From Hymenobacter chitinivorans DSM 11115 (GTDB lineage: Bacteria > Bacteroidota > Bacteroidia > Cytophagales > Hymenobacteraceae): a stretch of 64,000 nucleotides of DNA. The translations under genes and the position numbers were made by a program. Below are positions 50,935 to 60,136 of the stretch, one piece after another. A model generated the notes under the pieces. That model did not search any database, had not been told where the DNA came from, and worked only from the letters and a program-made list of their open reading frames with translations. Numbering within the stretch: the first letter of the stretch is position 1; every line of letters begins with the position of its first letter. The stretch is from positions 62,001 through 126,000 of the forward strand of contig NZ_PGFA01000003.1 of the NCBI RefSeq assembly GCF_002797555.1, written 5' to 3'.

Positions 50935-51657
50935 TTACTCCAGCGCCGATACCAGGCTGCAAGAACTATTGAAGTGCAGCAGTTCGGGCGTGGTTTTGAA
51001 GCCCCGGCCCCCGAAGCCCTTGCCATACAATTCGATGTCGGCCGATTGGCCGTAGCCGCCGGAGCTGCTTTCGGGGCTCGACGAGTCGCTGGCTTCGAGC
51101 ACCGCCCCGCGCTTCACGTTCAGGGCCGCGCACATCTTGTCGGCGGTTTTGGCCGCGTCCCGCAGGGCCAGCACATCGGCCTCGCGGCGCAGGCTGTCGG
51201 CCCGGGTGTGGCCGTAGCTCAGGTCCTTGATGCGGCTGATGCGGGTGGCCAGCAGCTCTTCCAGGTACGGCGTCAGCCGCTTCAAATCGGTGATGCGCAC
51301 CGTGACGGACTGCGTGGAGTTGAAGCCGGCGAATACCTCCTTGCCCCGTGCGTAGGTGAATTCCTTGTTCGACGAAGTGCTGCTCACCCGCACGTCGTCG
51401 GGTCCCGGCGCGTAGCGCTTCGACAGCGCCAGCACTTGGTCTACGACGCCCTGCACCTCGGCTACGGCATCCTTGAGCCGGGGCCGGGTAAAGGCCGCAT
51501 CCACGGTCAGCACGGCATAGTCGGGGTACACCGTGACGCTGCCGTAGCCTACGCTTTTCACCTGCCGGGGCATGGCCGTGGCCGCGGGCCCCGACTGGCA
51601 GGAAGCCAGGCCGGCAAGAACAAGGATAGGAGCTGCGAAGTGGAAAAGACGGGGCAT
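50935..51657 (-). CDS. SIMPL-domain (DUF541) lipoprotein
   Basis: A 240-residue protein: a lipobox LASC at about residue 20, then a SIMPL domain (SVGYGSVTVYPDYAVLTVDAAF ... VRVSSTSSNKEF). The family is periplasmic and widespread; oxidative-stress roles have been proposed for some members, with no known catalytic activity. Residues near 200 are Ser/Gly-rich (DSSSPESSSGGYG). Confidence 0.85.
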   Translation of the reverse strand: MPRLFHFAAPILVLAGLASCQSGPAATAMPRQVKSVGYGSVTVYPDYAVLTVDAAFTRPRLKDAVAEVQGVVDQVLALSKRYAPGPDDVRVSSTSSNKEFTYARGKEVFAGFNSTQSVTVRITDLKRLTPYLEELLATRISRIKDLSYGHTRADSLRREADVLALRDAAKTADKMCAALNVKRGAVLEASDSSSPESSSGGYGQSADIELYGKGFGGRGFKTTPELLHFNSSCSLVSALE

Positions 51658-51871
51658 GGAAGAGTTGTAAGAATAGGGTTGAGGCTATATAACTCGATTG
51701 AGGACGTTAGCAGTATAGAGCGTCCGGATTTTCTTTTTCCGGGGTAGTCCGTGGGTCACTGCTCCAAACGGGCACTTGGCTTAGAAATATACCCACAAGT
51801 AGGTATTGTAACGCCTTGCCTGCTGAAAGAGCTTTGTGCTGGTATTCACGCTCCGCATCTAACCTGATTCT

Positions 51872-53635
51872 ATGCGCAACTCCTTACTCACTCTAGGCCT
51901 GACCCTTGGTCTGGCAGTTTCCTCGGCTTACGCCCAAACGCCCTCCTGGCAGGGCGGCGCCCAAAACGTCAACCCAGCGCCCACCAACGACACCGAGTCG
52001 CAGGCCCTGGCTATCAGCGCCGATGCCAGCGGCAACGCCTACGTGGGCGGTACCCTTACCAACGGCCGCGGCAGCGGGGTACCGGGCGTCCGCAGCTTCG
52101 GCTCCACGGTGCTGACCAACGCCGGCAACGGCTTCGGCACGGGCTTTATCGGTAAGCTTTCGACTTCCCAGCAGTGGCAGTGGGCTGTGCCGGTGAGCAA
52201 CAATGGGGAAGGTACCTACATTACCCATACCGCTGCCACGCCGGCCGGCGACGTGTACGCCAGCGGCTTTATCGAAGAGCTAGGTAACACCACGCTTAAA
52301 GTAGGCAGCCTGACCCAGGCCGTAACGGCTACCTACGGGGCTTACTTCACCCGCCTCAACACCAGCGGCCAGCCCCAGTGGATAGCCGTGGCCTCGCTCA
52401 GCGGTGCTACCTCCACCAGCTCGGTTTCGGTTGTCAGCATGAACTGGGACGCTACCAACGGCAATTTGGTCGTAGTAGGCGAGTACGAAGGCGGAGCCAT
52501 GGTCTTCGGTAGCACTACGCTGCCCAGCGCGCCCAAAGGCGGTATTTTTGTGGCCAAGCTGAGTGCGGCGGGCCAGTGGCTGAGCGCCGTGGGCGTAGCC
52601 GCGACGGGAGCTTCGGCCAACTTGAATGTTGATGCCGCAGCCGCGGGCTACCAAGGCCAGGTAGCGGTGAGCTTTAGCCTTACGAACGGCAGCATTGCGT
52701 TAGGTAGTCTCTCCGTTACTTCGTCGTCATCGGCCGACGAGAAGAACACGGTAGCCCAGCTCAGCAGCACCGGGCAGTGGCAGTGGCTGGCCCAGCCTCA
52801 GGGCGTAACGGCCAGCTTTGAGCTCGACGACTTGACCTACGACCGGAACGGCAACATCTGGACGATGGGCAGTGCCAGCACCGGGGCCCAGTTGGGTACC
52901 AGCACTATTCCGGCCAACAGCGAGGAGTTTGTGGCCCGCCTGACTTCGGCCGGGCAGTGGGGTGCCGTCGGCAACATCGTGCGTCAGACCTCGGGACCCG
53001 GCTTCGCCATTGGCTCCCAGATTACGGCCGATGCCCAGGGTAACGTGCTTGTGGCCGGCGACCTGGAATATCGTACCAACAACGACACGTACGCCTTCGG
53101 TAGCACTACGCTCTCCACGGCCGGCAGCACCCGCAACTTTATGGCCCGCTTCAGCCCGGCCGGCCAGTGGCAGTTTGCTCAACTTTCGCCCGCCAGCCCC
53201 ACGGCTGCTGCCAGCAGCAATTACACCGTGGAAGACATGACTCTCGACGGTATCGGCAACCTGCTGACCGCCGGCCGCATCCGCCGCGGCAGCGTCACGT
53301 TTGACGTCACCACGCTGACCGGCTCGCAGGGCGGAGATGCCTACGTGGCCAAGCTCGCCAACGCCGGCGTACTCACGGTGCGCCAGGCTGCCAACGCCGC
53401 CCCGCTGGCTTTGTACCCCAACCCCACGCCGTCGGGCGCCGCCTTCACGTTACGTTTGTCGGCCGCCACTACCGGCACCCAGGCCGTGGTCCTGCGTGAT
53501 GCCCTGGGCCGGGTAGCCCGCCAGGTGACGCTGGTCGCCGGACAGTCTTCCGCCTCCATTTCGACGGCGGGCCTGACGCCGGGCCTCTACCTGGTGGAAG
53601 CCGGCGCCAGCCGGGCCCAGGTAGTGGTGGAATAG
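51872..53635 (+). CDS. secreted beta-propeller-like protein with T9SS sorting domain
   Basis: A 587-residue protein with a signal peptide (to AYAQ, about 22). The body has repeated units of roughly 60 residues of the type DASGNAYVGG ... FVARLTSAGQWQW, suggesting a propeller of SBBP-like repeats. The last 75 residues are a T9SS type A sorting domain (LALYPNPTPSGAAFTLRL ... GLYLVEAG). It should be secreted to the surface. Function beyond that is unknown. Confidence 0.88.
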   Translation: MRNSLLTLGLTLGLAVSSAYAQTPSWQGGAQNVNPAPTNDTESQALAISADASGNAYVGGTLTNGRGSGVPGVRSFGSTVLTNAGNGFGTGFIGKLSTSQQWQWAVPVSNNGEGTYITHTAATPAGDVYASGFIEELGNTTLKVGSLTQAVTATYGAYFTRLNTSGQPQWIAVASLSGATSTSSVSVVSMNWDATNGNLVVVGEYEGGAMVFGSTTLPSAPKGGIFVAKLSAAGQWLSAVGVAATGASANLNVDAAAAGYQGQVAVSFSLTNGSIALGSLSVTSSSSADEKNTVAQLSSTGQWQWLAQPQGVTASFELDDLTYDRNGNIWTMGSASTGAQLGTSTIPANSEEFVARLTSAGQWGAVGNIVRQTSGPGFAIGSQITADAQGNVLVAGDLEYRTNNDTYAFGSTTLSTAGSTRNFMARFSPAGQWQFAQLSPASPTAAASSNYTVEDMTLDGIGNLLTAGRIRRGSVTFDVTTLTGSQGGDAYVAKLANAGVLTVRQAANAAPLALYPNPTPSGAAFTLRLSAATTGTQAVVLRDALGRVARQVTLVAGQSSASISTAGLTPGLYLVEAGASRAQVVVE

Positions 53636-53697
53636 TTTTCCTCCTGCCATCCCGCTCAAAACGGGTAATCGAGTTTACAAAAGAGCTTTTTACGCCG

Positions 53698-53735
53698 CCA
53701 GCCGCCTCCCTTACCGGGGGCGGCTGGTTTGTTTT
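53698..53735 (+). terminator. rho-independent terminator
   Basis: CCAGCCGCC (53698-53706) pairs with GGCGGCTGG (53719-53727), followed by TTTGTTTT. Confidence 0.85.
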
Positions 53736-53824
53736 CGGGCGGGTTGACTCGCATCACACCAAGGTGAGCAGCCGCGGGTTTGTAGCAGAAAAAGCTCGTC
53801 ATTTACGGAAACTATCCGGTTCGT

Positions 53825-55099
53825 ATGCGTCCTTATCTACTACTGTTTCTAGTGTTCTTTGCCTGTATTGTGAGCGTACGGGCCCAAACCATCGAGCCGG
53901 GTTACTTAGTACTCAGCAGCGGCGACACGCTGCGGGGTGAGGTGGAAAACGACTTTTGGGAAGACCCACCCACGGCGGTTCGGTTCCGGCCCACACCCAC
54001 GACCGCCCTAACGACGTACTCGACGCTGCAGCTGCGGGGCCTGGGGCTGGGCAGCGGCCGGCGACTACGCCTGGAGCTGCTCCCCCTCGACCGTAGCGCC
54101 ACCACCACCGTGGGCCACCTACCCAGCAGTGCGCGCAGCTTCCAGAAGCCCGAGCAGGTGCTGGCCGACGTGCTGGTAGAAGGCCCGGCTTCGCTGTTGG
54201 GCGTTACGCTGCAGGGCGTCCACCATTTTTTCGTGCGGCGCGAAGCGCAGCCCTACTTCGAGATGACCGAGCGCAACTACCTGAAGCTCCAAAACGGCGT
54301 GCAGGTTGTGGCCGATGCCAACAACTACCAAGGCCAACTGCTGCTCTACTTCGGGGACTGCCCCGCCGCTACGGCCGCCACCGCCCGGGCTCCATTCACG
54401 GCGGCCGGCCTCACCACGGTGGTGCAGGCCTACAACCGCGAATGTTCGGCCACGCGCCAAGCTGGTCAGGAGCTGGCCGCCGACAAGGTGCCCGCCAACC
54501 GCACTATCATACGAGCGGGCCTGCTGGCCGGGGTGCGCTACAACTCCTTCCAATTCGACGGGGCGCCGGGCGCCGCCACCGACGTAGCGGGCCTCAATGC
54601 CGATGGCCGGGTGCACGCGCAGTTCGGAGCTTACGCCGATGTGGTGGGGGGCGGGCGGCGGCTGGCGCTGCACACGGCGCTGCTGGCGTCGCGGTTTGGC
54701 CACGCCCAGCCGGTCAGCTTGCGCTACAGTAAAGGAACCGGCTCGTTTATCTACCGCGGCACGCTGCTCAACCTGCAGGTCGGGCTGCGCCGCTTCGTAG
54801 CCCTGAGCCCCACCACCCAGTTTATCTACGGCGGCGGCTACGAAATCAACGGCTACCTCAGGCCCGAGTCGGAAATAACGTACGGCGCCAGCAAGGACGA
54901 CTTTCTGGTTGGCTTCCGGGGCACGGCGCTGCCCTACCTGGAAGTTGGCCTTGTGCACCACCGCTTCGGCCTGCAGGTGCACAGCCGCCTTTACCAGGAC
55001 CAGTACTACGCCGACTACCGCGTCAGCGTGTGGGCCCTGGGCGCGGTGCTCAGCTACCGGCTCAGCGCCGATACCGACCAACCGGCAGCCGGCAAGTAG
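53825..55099 (+). CDS. predicted outer-membrane beta-barrel protein
   Basis: A 424-residue protein: signal peptide (to SVRAQT, about 21); an N-terminal soluble region of about 190 residues with GYLVLSSGDTLRGEVEN; then barrel-like strands (RAGLLAGVRYNSFQF, GAYADVVGGGRRLALHTALLAS, QFIYGGGYEINGYL, GLQVHSRLYQDQYYADYRVSV). Resembles Bacteroidota PorT-like barrels preceded by a small sensor domain, but no specific name is warranted. Confidence 0.72.
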   Translation: MRPYLLLFLVFFACIVSVRAQTIEPGYLVLSSGDTLRGEVENDFWEDPPTAVRFRPTPTTALTTYSTLQLRGLGLGSGRRLRLELLPLDRSATTTVGHLPSSARSFQKPEQVLADVLVEGPASLLGVTLQGVHHFFVRREAQPYFEMTERNYLKLQNGVQVVADANNYQGQLLLYFGDCPAATAATARAPFTAAGLTTVVQAYNRECSATRQAGQELAADKVPANRTIIRAGLLAGVRYNSFQFDGAPGAATDVAGLNADGRVHAQFGAYADVVGGGRRLALHTALLASRFGHAQPVSLRYSKGTGSFIYRGTLLNLQVGLRRFVALSPTTQFIYGGGYEINGYLRPESEITYGASKDDFLVGFRGTALPYLEVGLVHHRFGLQVHSRLYQDQYYADYRVSVWALGAVLSYRLSADTDQPAAGK

Positions 55100-55235
55100 C
55101 CGCTACTGAAGTCGCGCCCCATCGATTCATCTGACGGCTGGCAAGTGCTTAGTAAGCCTGTTTTCGGTTCGCCACAAGCCCTCGGCGTCTGATTGAGTGA
55201 ATTCGGCAATCAACGTTTGCCCGGCACCGGTAGTC

Positions 55236-55493
55236 TTACCGCATGATCTTGCCGCGCAAGTCCCAGTGGCTGGACTTTACGGCCCGCCCGTCGGGCTCCC
55301 GCTTGATAGTGCGGGTATACCGCTCCCCGGCAATGAGCCCGTCGGGGCGGCGCTTGCCAAAAAACAGGGTCATCGGCTCCCCGTGCTCGTTGGTCACGAA
55401 GGTGATGTCGTAGCCTTTAAATACGTCGTTAATGCTGGTCGAAGCCTCGTAGATCTTGCTCAGCTTCTTGTCGAGTTCGGGGTGAAGAGGCAT
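55236..55493 (-). CDS. conserved small protein, unknown function
   Basis: An 85-residue soluble protein (MPLHPELDKKLSKIYEAST ... WDLRGKIMR) with mixed charge, no cysteine and no membrane segment. The middle (DITFVTNEHGEPMTLFFGKRR) looks like a small beta sheet. Coding potential is supported by typical codon use and a compact globular-like sequence. No family recognised. Confidence 0.6.
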   Translation of the reverse strand: MPLHPELDKKLSKIYEASTSINDVFKGYDITFVTNEHGEPMTLFFGKRRPDGLIAGERYTRTIKREPDGRAVKSSHWDLRGKIMR

Positions 55494-55635
55494 TGGGCTG
55501 GGAAAATAGGTCCGGCTTTTTTACGGTCCTTATTTGCTTACCGGTGGCTTCGCAAGCCAAAAAAATACCAGGCCCGACCAGTACCGCGGCCTCCGGCTGA
55601 AAACCAAAGCCCCCAAGTCCGGGTTAGCACGGCCT

Positions 55636-56076
55636 ATGCACGTCACCCTTCGCACGCCCGTGGCCCAGTCGCCCGCTCAGGTGTTTGCCGGCTTCACCCG
55701 GGAGCTGTTTCTGGCCCTGGCCCCGCCGTTTCCCCGGCTGAAGCTCCACCGCTTCGACGGCTGCCAGCGTGGCGACCGGGTGGAGATTGAGCTCGTCAGC
55801 GGGCCGCTGCGCCAGCGTTGGACCAGCCTTATTACCGACCACGGCGTGCAGCCCGACGGCACTCATTTCTTCATCGACGAGGGCCAGATCCTGCCCGCCC
55901 CGCTACGGTTTTGGCGGCACCGCCACCTCATCGAGCCCGGCCCCGGGGGCGGCAGCGTCATTGTGGATGCCCTGGAGTTTCGCACGGCTTCCCGCATGCT
56001 CGACGCGCTGCTTTACCCGCTCATGTGGGCCCAGTTTGCTTACCGCAAGCCCATTTACCGGCGCGTATTCGCCTAA
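55636..56076 (+). CDS. SRPBCC-type ligand-binding protein
   Basis: A 146-residue protein with the START-like / SRPBCC outline: MHVTLRTPVAQSPAQVFAGF at the N-terminus, a central sheet (GDRVEIELVSG, RQRWTSLITDH), and a C-terminal helix (SRMLDALLYPLMWAQFAYRK). Members bind hydrophobic ligands or act as cyclases; the ligand is unknown. ATG 55636 is used. It lies about 75 bases upstream of rlmI. Confidence 0.78.
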   Translation: MHVTLRTPVAQSPAQVFAGFTRELFLALAPPFPRLKLHRFDGCQRGDRVEIELVSGPLRQRWTSLITDHGVQPDGTHFFIDEGQILPAPLRFWRHRHLIEPGPGGGSVIVDALEFRTASRMLDALLYPLMWAQFAYRKPIYRRVFA

Positions 56077-56151
56077 TCGGCCGGCCATAACGCGGGCTGG
56101 CCGGGTTTGGCGTACTTTTGTAGTTCGTACCGCCACTTAGCTTCTCTTGTT

Positions 56152-57339
56152 ATGCCCGCCATTGTCACGCTCAAACCTGGTAAAGACCAATCCTTGCGCC
56201 GCCGCCACCCCTGGGTGTTTTCGGGCGCCATCGGCCGCATGCAGGGCGAGGTGCTGGAAGGCGAAGTGGTGATGGTGCAGGCCGCCAACGGCGAAGTGCT
56301 GGGCATGGGCCACTACGCCCCCGGCTCTATTGCCGTGCGCATGCTCGACTTCGGGACCGAGGCCCAGCTGCCCGACGCGGCCTTCTGGGAAAGCCGCATC
56401 CGCAATGCCTACGAGTTGCGCAAAGGCCTGCAACTCACCGGTCAGGGTAATACCAACGTGTACCGCCTGGCCCACGCCGAGGGCGACGGCCTGCCCGGCC
56501 TCATCATCGACGTGTACGGCGACGTGGCCGTGGTGCAGGCCCACAGCGCGGGCATGTACAAGGCCCGCCCGCTGATTGCGGCGGCATTGCAGGCCGTCAT
56601 TCCGGGCTTGCGGGCCATTTACGACAAGAGTGCCGAAACCGTGCCCGCCAAGGCCGCGCCCGGCGCCCAGAACGGCTACCTGTTTGGGGAAAGCAACGGG
56701 CAGGAGCACATTGTGCACGAAAACGGCCACCCCTTCGCCGTGGATTGGGAAACGGGTCAGAAAACCGGCTTCTTCATCGACCAGCGCGACAACCGCAGCC
56801 TGCTGGCCCGCTACGCCCCCGGCCGCCGCGTGCTGAATACCTTTTGCTACACCGGCGGCTTCAGCTCCTACGCCCTGCAGGCCGGCGCCGAACTGGTGCA
56901 TTCGGTGGACAGCTCCAAACGCGCCATTGAGCTGACCGAGCGCAACGCGGCCCTCACCGGCCTCGAAAGCAAGCACGAAGCCTACGCCCAGGACGTGTTC
57001 AGCTTCCTCAAGGACCGCCACAACCAGTACGACCTCATCGTACTCGACCCGCCGGCGTTTGCCAAGCACCTCTCGGCCCGCCACAACGCCCTGATGGGCT
57101 ACAAGCGCCTGAACGTGGCCGGTATCAAGCAGATTGCCCCCGGCGGCCTGCTCTTCACCTTCAGCTGCTCCCAGGTTGTGTCGGCCGAGCTGTTTGAGGG
57201 CGCCGTGCTGGCGGCGGCCATCGAAGCCGGCCGCCCGGCCCGCATCCTGCACCGCCTCACCCAGCCCGCCGACCACCCCGTGAGCCTGTTCCACCCCGAG
57301 GGCGAATACCTGAAGGGCCTGGTGCTGGCCGTGGAATAA
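56152..57339 (+). CDS. rlmI: class I rRNA methyltransferase, RlmI-like
   Basis: A 395-residue enzyme. An N-terminal PUA domain (KPGKDQSLRRRHPWVFSGAI) is followed by a central EEHUD-like part and a C-terminal Rossmann methyltransferase (VLNTFCYTGGFSSYAL, DLIVLDPPAFAKH, FTFSCSQ). It matches the family that methylates cytosine C5 in 23S rRNA (m5C1962 in E. coli). The ATG at 56152 follows a TACTTTTG box at 56113. Confidence 0.88.
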   Translation: MPAIVTLKPGKDQSLRRRHPWVFSGAIGRMQGEVLEGEVVMVQAANGEVLGMGHYAPGSIAVRMLDFGTEAQLPDAAFWESRIRNAYELRKGLQLTGQGNTNVYRLAHAEGDGLPGLIIDVYGDVAVVQAHSAGMYKARPLIAAALQAVIPGLRAIYDKSAETVPAKAAPGAQNGYLFGESNGQEHIVHENGHPFAVDWETGQKTGFFIDQRDNRSLLARYAPGRRVLNTFCYTGGFSSYALQAGAELVHSVDSSKRAIELTERNAALTGLESKHEAYAQDVFSFLKDRHNQYDLIVLDPPAFAKHLSARHNALMGYKRLNVAGIKQIAPGGLLFTFSCSQVVSAELFEGAVLAAAIEAGRPARILHRLTQPADHPVSLFHPEGEYLKGLVLAVE

Positions 57340-57349
57340 GGCCCGCAGC

Positions 57350-57799
57350 ATGACCGAGCCGCCCGTTGACGCCTGGAATTTCCCGAGCTGCTTTCCGGCG
57401 CCCGGGCGGCCGCAGGCAATGTACTACGGCCCACTGCACGAATTCGGGCAGGGCAGCCCGGTATGGGCCCCAGGTTATTGGGTTTCAGCAGGGCAGCCCG
57501 TGCTTTTGTTGCACAAACGGTGCGGCGGTCCACCCGTGTGGGAGCCCAGTGGGCAAAGAGTGGCTTTTCCCATCTGGGAGCGAAACTGGCTGGGTAGTAT
57601 CCTGGCCCGAATCGGAATTCTGGATACCGTAGCGGCCGAGCTGCGGGTGCTGGCGCCCCGGTTTCGGGTACTCCAGCTCGAACAATTTGACGGGCAGTTT
57701 GTGAAAGGTATTGACAGTCCCGTATTCGGGCCGCGGGCCTTTACGGTGGACGTTACCACCGCCCGGCGCAAACGCACCGTTTCCCTGCTTCACCTATAA
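57350..57799 (+). CDS. hypothetical protein downstream of rlmI
   Basis: A 149-residue protein, start ATG 57350, 10 bases after the rlmI stop. Hydrophobic and aromatic residues are spread through it (PVWAPGYWVSAGQPVLLLH, FPIWERNWLGSILARIG) without a signal peptide. No family recognised. It ends 9 bases before the crtD start, so it bridges rlmI and the carotenoid genes in one apparent operon. Confidence 0.6.
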   Translation: MTEPPVDAWNFPSCFPAPGRPQAMYYGPLHEFGQGSPVWAPGYWVSAGQPVLLLHKRCGGPPVWEPSGQRVAFPIWERNWLGSILARIGILDTVAAELRVLAPRFRVLQLEQFDGQFVKGIDSPVFGPRAFTVDVTTARRKRTVSLLHL

Positions 57800-57808
57800 C
57801 TCCCCGCT

Positions 57809-59305
57809 TTGGCCCGCAAACCCAAGTCCAGCAGCTCCCTCAAGCCCGCCGTTGCCGTTATTGGGGCCGGTATTGCCGGTATTGCCGCCGCCCTGCGCCT
57901 GGCTTTGAAAGGCCACGCCGTGACGGTGTTTGAAGCCCAGGACACGTTTGGGGGCAAGATGTACCAGTTCGACCTGCCCGGTGGCTACCGCTTCGACGCC
58001 GGCCCCTCGCTCTTTACCCTGCCGGCCCTGGTGGATGAGCTGTTCCGGCTGGCCGGCCGCCGCCCCCAGGACCACTTCCGCTACGAGCGGCTCGACCCGA
58101 TTACCCAGTACTTTTTCGCCGACGGCACCCGCCTCACCGCCTGGGCCGACGAGGAAAAGTTTGCTGACGAAGTCGAGGCCAAGCTGGGCGTGCCGGCGGC
58201 CCAGGTCACGCAATTTCTGCAACGCAGCGGCGCGGCTTACCAGGCCACCGAAAGCACGTTTCTGCATAAGTCCTTGCACAAGCTGGGTACTTACCTGAGC
58301 AAGGACGTGCTGGGCGCCCTGGCGGCCCTGCCCAGTCTGGGCCTGACGGGCACCATGCACCAGCGCCACGCCAAGGCCTTCCCTGACCCGCGCCTGGTGC
58401 AGCTCTTCGACCGGTTTGCCACCTACAACGGCTCCGACCCCTACCAGGCCCCGGCCACGCTGAGCCTTATTCCGCACCTGGAGCACGGCATCGGCGCATT
58501 TTACCCCGAAGGCGGCATTCACAGCATTGCCCGCAGCCTGGTAGAGCTGGCCGAGGAACTGGGCGTGGAATTCCGCTACCAGGAGCCAGTGGAGGAAATT
58601 CTGACGGCCGGCGGGCAGGTAACCGGGGTGCGCACGGCCCGGGACATCTACGATTTCGGCGTGGTCGTCAGCAACATGGACGTGGTGCCGACCTACCGCC
58701 GCCTGCTGCCCACCCAGCCCGCCCCCGAGCGGACCCTGGGCCAGCCCCGCTCGTCCTCGGCCCTGATTTTTTACTGGGGCGTGGCCCGCCGCTTCCCCGA
58801 GCTGGACCTGCACAACATCTTCTTCAGCCAGGATTACCGCCGGGAGTTCCAGGCCATTTTCGAGGAGAAAACCGTCAGCGACGACCCGACGGTGTACGTG
58901 AACATTACGGCCAAGAAAACGCCCACCGACGCCCCGGCCGGCCACGAAAACTGGTTTGTGATGGTGAACGTGCCCCACAACCAGGGCCAGGACTGGGACG
59001 CGCTGATCCAAAAGACCCGGCGGGCCGTACTGGCTAAAGTAGGCCGGGCCCTGGGCACGGAGCTGGAGCCCCTGCTGCGGGCCGAGCAGGTCTGGGACCC
59101 GCGCGGTATTGAGCAGCGCACTTCCTCCTTTGGCGGGGCCCTTTACGGCAGCTCCTCCAACAACGCGCTGGCGGCGTTTCTGCGCCACCCCAACTTTTCG
59201 GGGAAGCTGCAAGGACTGTACTTTTGCGGCGGCAGCGTCCACCCCGGCGGCGGAATTCCGCTGAGCCTGCTCTCGGCCAAGATTGTGGCTGATTTAATCA
59301 ATTAG
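57809..59305 (+). CDS. crtD: CrtI/CrtD-type carotenoid desaturase
   Basis: A 498-residue FAD-dependent phytoene-desaturase-family enzyme. The N-terminal dinucleotide-binding motif is VIGAGIAGIAAALRLALKGH with FEAQDTFGGKM, then RFDAGPSLFTLP; the C-terminal GGSVHPGGGIPLSLLSAK is typical. Pairing with a CruF-like gene directly downstream suggests CrtD (3,4-desaturation of hydroxylated carotenoids, toward flexixanthin-type pigments) rather than CrtI, though sequence alone does not settle it. The start appears to be TTG at 57809. Confidence 0.85.
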   Translation: MARKPKSSSSLKPAVAVIGAGIAGIAAALRLALKGHAVTVFEAQDTFGGKMYQFDLPGGYRFDAGPSLFTLPALVDELFRLAGRRPQDHFRYERLDPITQYFFADGTRLTAWADEEKFADEVEAKLGVPAAQVTQFLQRSGAAYQATESTFLHKSLHKLGTYLSKDVLGALAALPSLGLTGTMHQRHAKAFPDPRLVQLFDRFATYNGSDPYQAPATLSLIPHLEHGIGAFYPEGGIHSIARSLVELAEELGVEFRYQEPVEEILTAGGQVTGVRTARDIYDFGVVVSNMDVVPTYRRLLPTQPAPERTLGQPRSSSALIFYWGVARRFPELDLHNIFFSQDYRREFQAIFEEKTVSDDPTVYVNITAKKTPTDAPAGHENWFVMVNVPHNQGQDWDALIQKTRRAVLAKVGRALGTELEPLLRAEQVWDPRGIEQRTSSFGGALYGSSSNNALAAFLRHPNFSGKLQGLYFCGGSVHPGGGIPLSLLSAKIVADLIN

Positions 59306-59416
59306 TAATGAGTAATTAGTAATTAATAATTGAGCGTGTGTTATGCCAGTCGGCAGCTTCGCCGGGGCCAAAACCACTCTTAGATATTAACTGCTGATTC
59401 CTAATTCCCTTCTTAA

Positions 59417-60106
59417 GTGTCTGCTTCCGAATCTACCCAACACCTGCCCGCCCCGCCGGTAGTGCCCGACACCAACCCGCGCCGCCTGCGCGTGGCCCAG
59501 GGCATTCTGCTGCTGTTTCACGTCACGGGCTTTCTGGGGCTGGCCTTTTCCAAGGACCCGGACTTCTACCTGCAGTTTGTGCCCCTGAACCTGCTGCTGA
59601 CGGCCGTGCTGCTCTTTGCCTTCCAGCGCGACCGGGGCTTTGCCTTCCTCGGCTTCTGCATCACGACGATGGCCGTGGGCTTTTTCGTGGAAGTGGTGGG
59701 CATTCAGACTGGTAAGCTCTTCGGCCAGTATTCTTACGGGGCCACGCTGGGGCCCAAGTGGCTGGGGGTACCGTTGCTCATTGGTCTCAACTGGTTGATG
59801 CTGACGTATATGGCCGGTATTCTGGCCCGCTATTTACCCGTGGGCGGATTTTTGCGGGCCGTGGCGGCGGCCCTGCTGCTGGTGGGCATGGATATTTGCC
59901 TGGAGCCCGTGGCCGTGCAGTACGACTTCTGGACCTGGGCCTACGACGTCATTCCGCTTCAGAACTTTAAGGGCTGGTTTGCGGTGGCCCTGATTCTGCA
60001 GGTGTACTTCAACCGGACCGACTTTGAAAAGCGTAACCCGCTGGTTCCCTTTGTGTACTTGCTGCAGCTGCTGTTTTTCTTCGGCCTTGGCTGGTTTATT
60101 CGCTAA
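59417..60106 (+). CDS. cruF: CruF-like carotenoid 1',2'-hydratase
   Basis: A 229-residue membrane protein with about six or seven helices (LLFHVTGFLGLAF, FVPLNLLLTAVLLFAF, FLGFCITTMAVGFFVEVVGI, LLIGLNWLMLTYMAGILA). The segment FFVEVVGIQTGKLFGQYSYG is characteristic of the carotenoid hydratase family. It probably adds water at the psi-end of an acyclic carotenoid end. The start is GTG at 59417, preceded by AGTAATTAGTAATT-type words (59306-59330). Gene order with crtD supports a joint pathway. Confidence 0.82.
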   Translation: MSASESTQHLPAPPVVPDTNPRRLRVAQGILLLFHVTGFLGLAFSKDPDFYLQFVPLNLLLTAVLLFAFQRDRGFAFLGFCITTMAVGFFVEVVGIQTGKLFGQYSYGATLGPKWLGVPLLIGLNWLMLTYMAGILARYLPVGGFLRAVAAALLLVGMDICLEPVAVQYDFWTWAYDVIPLQNFKGWFAVALILQVYFNRTDFEKRNPLVPFVYLLQLLFFFGLGWFIR

Positions 60107-60136
60107 CTTTCGTGAGTTCCACTCCGACGGCCCGCT

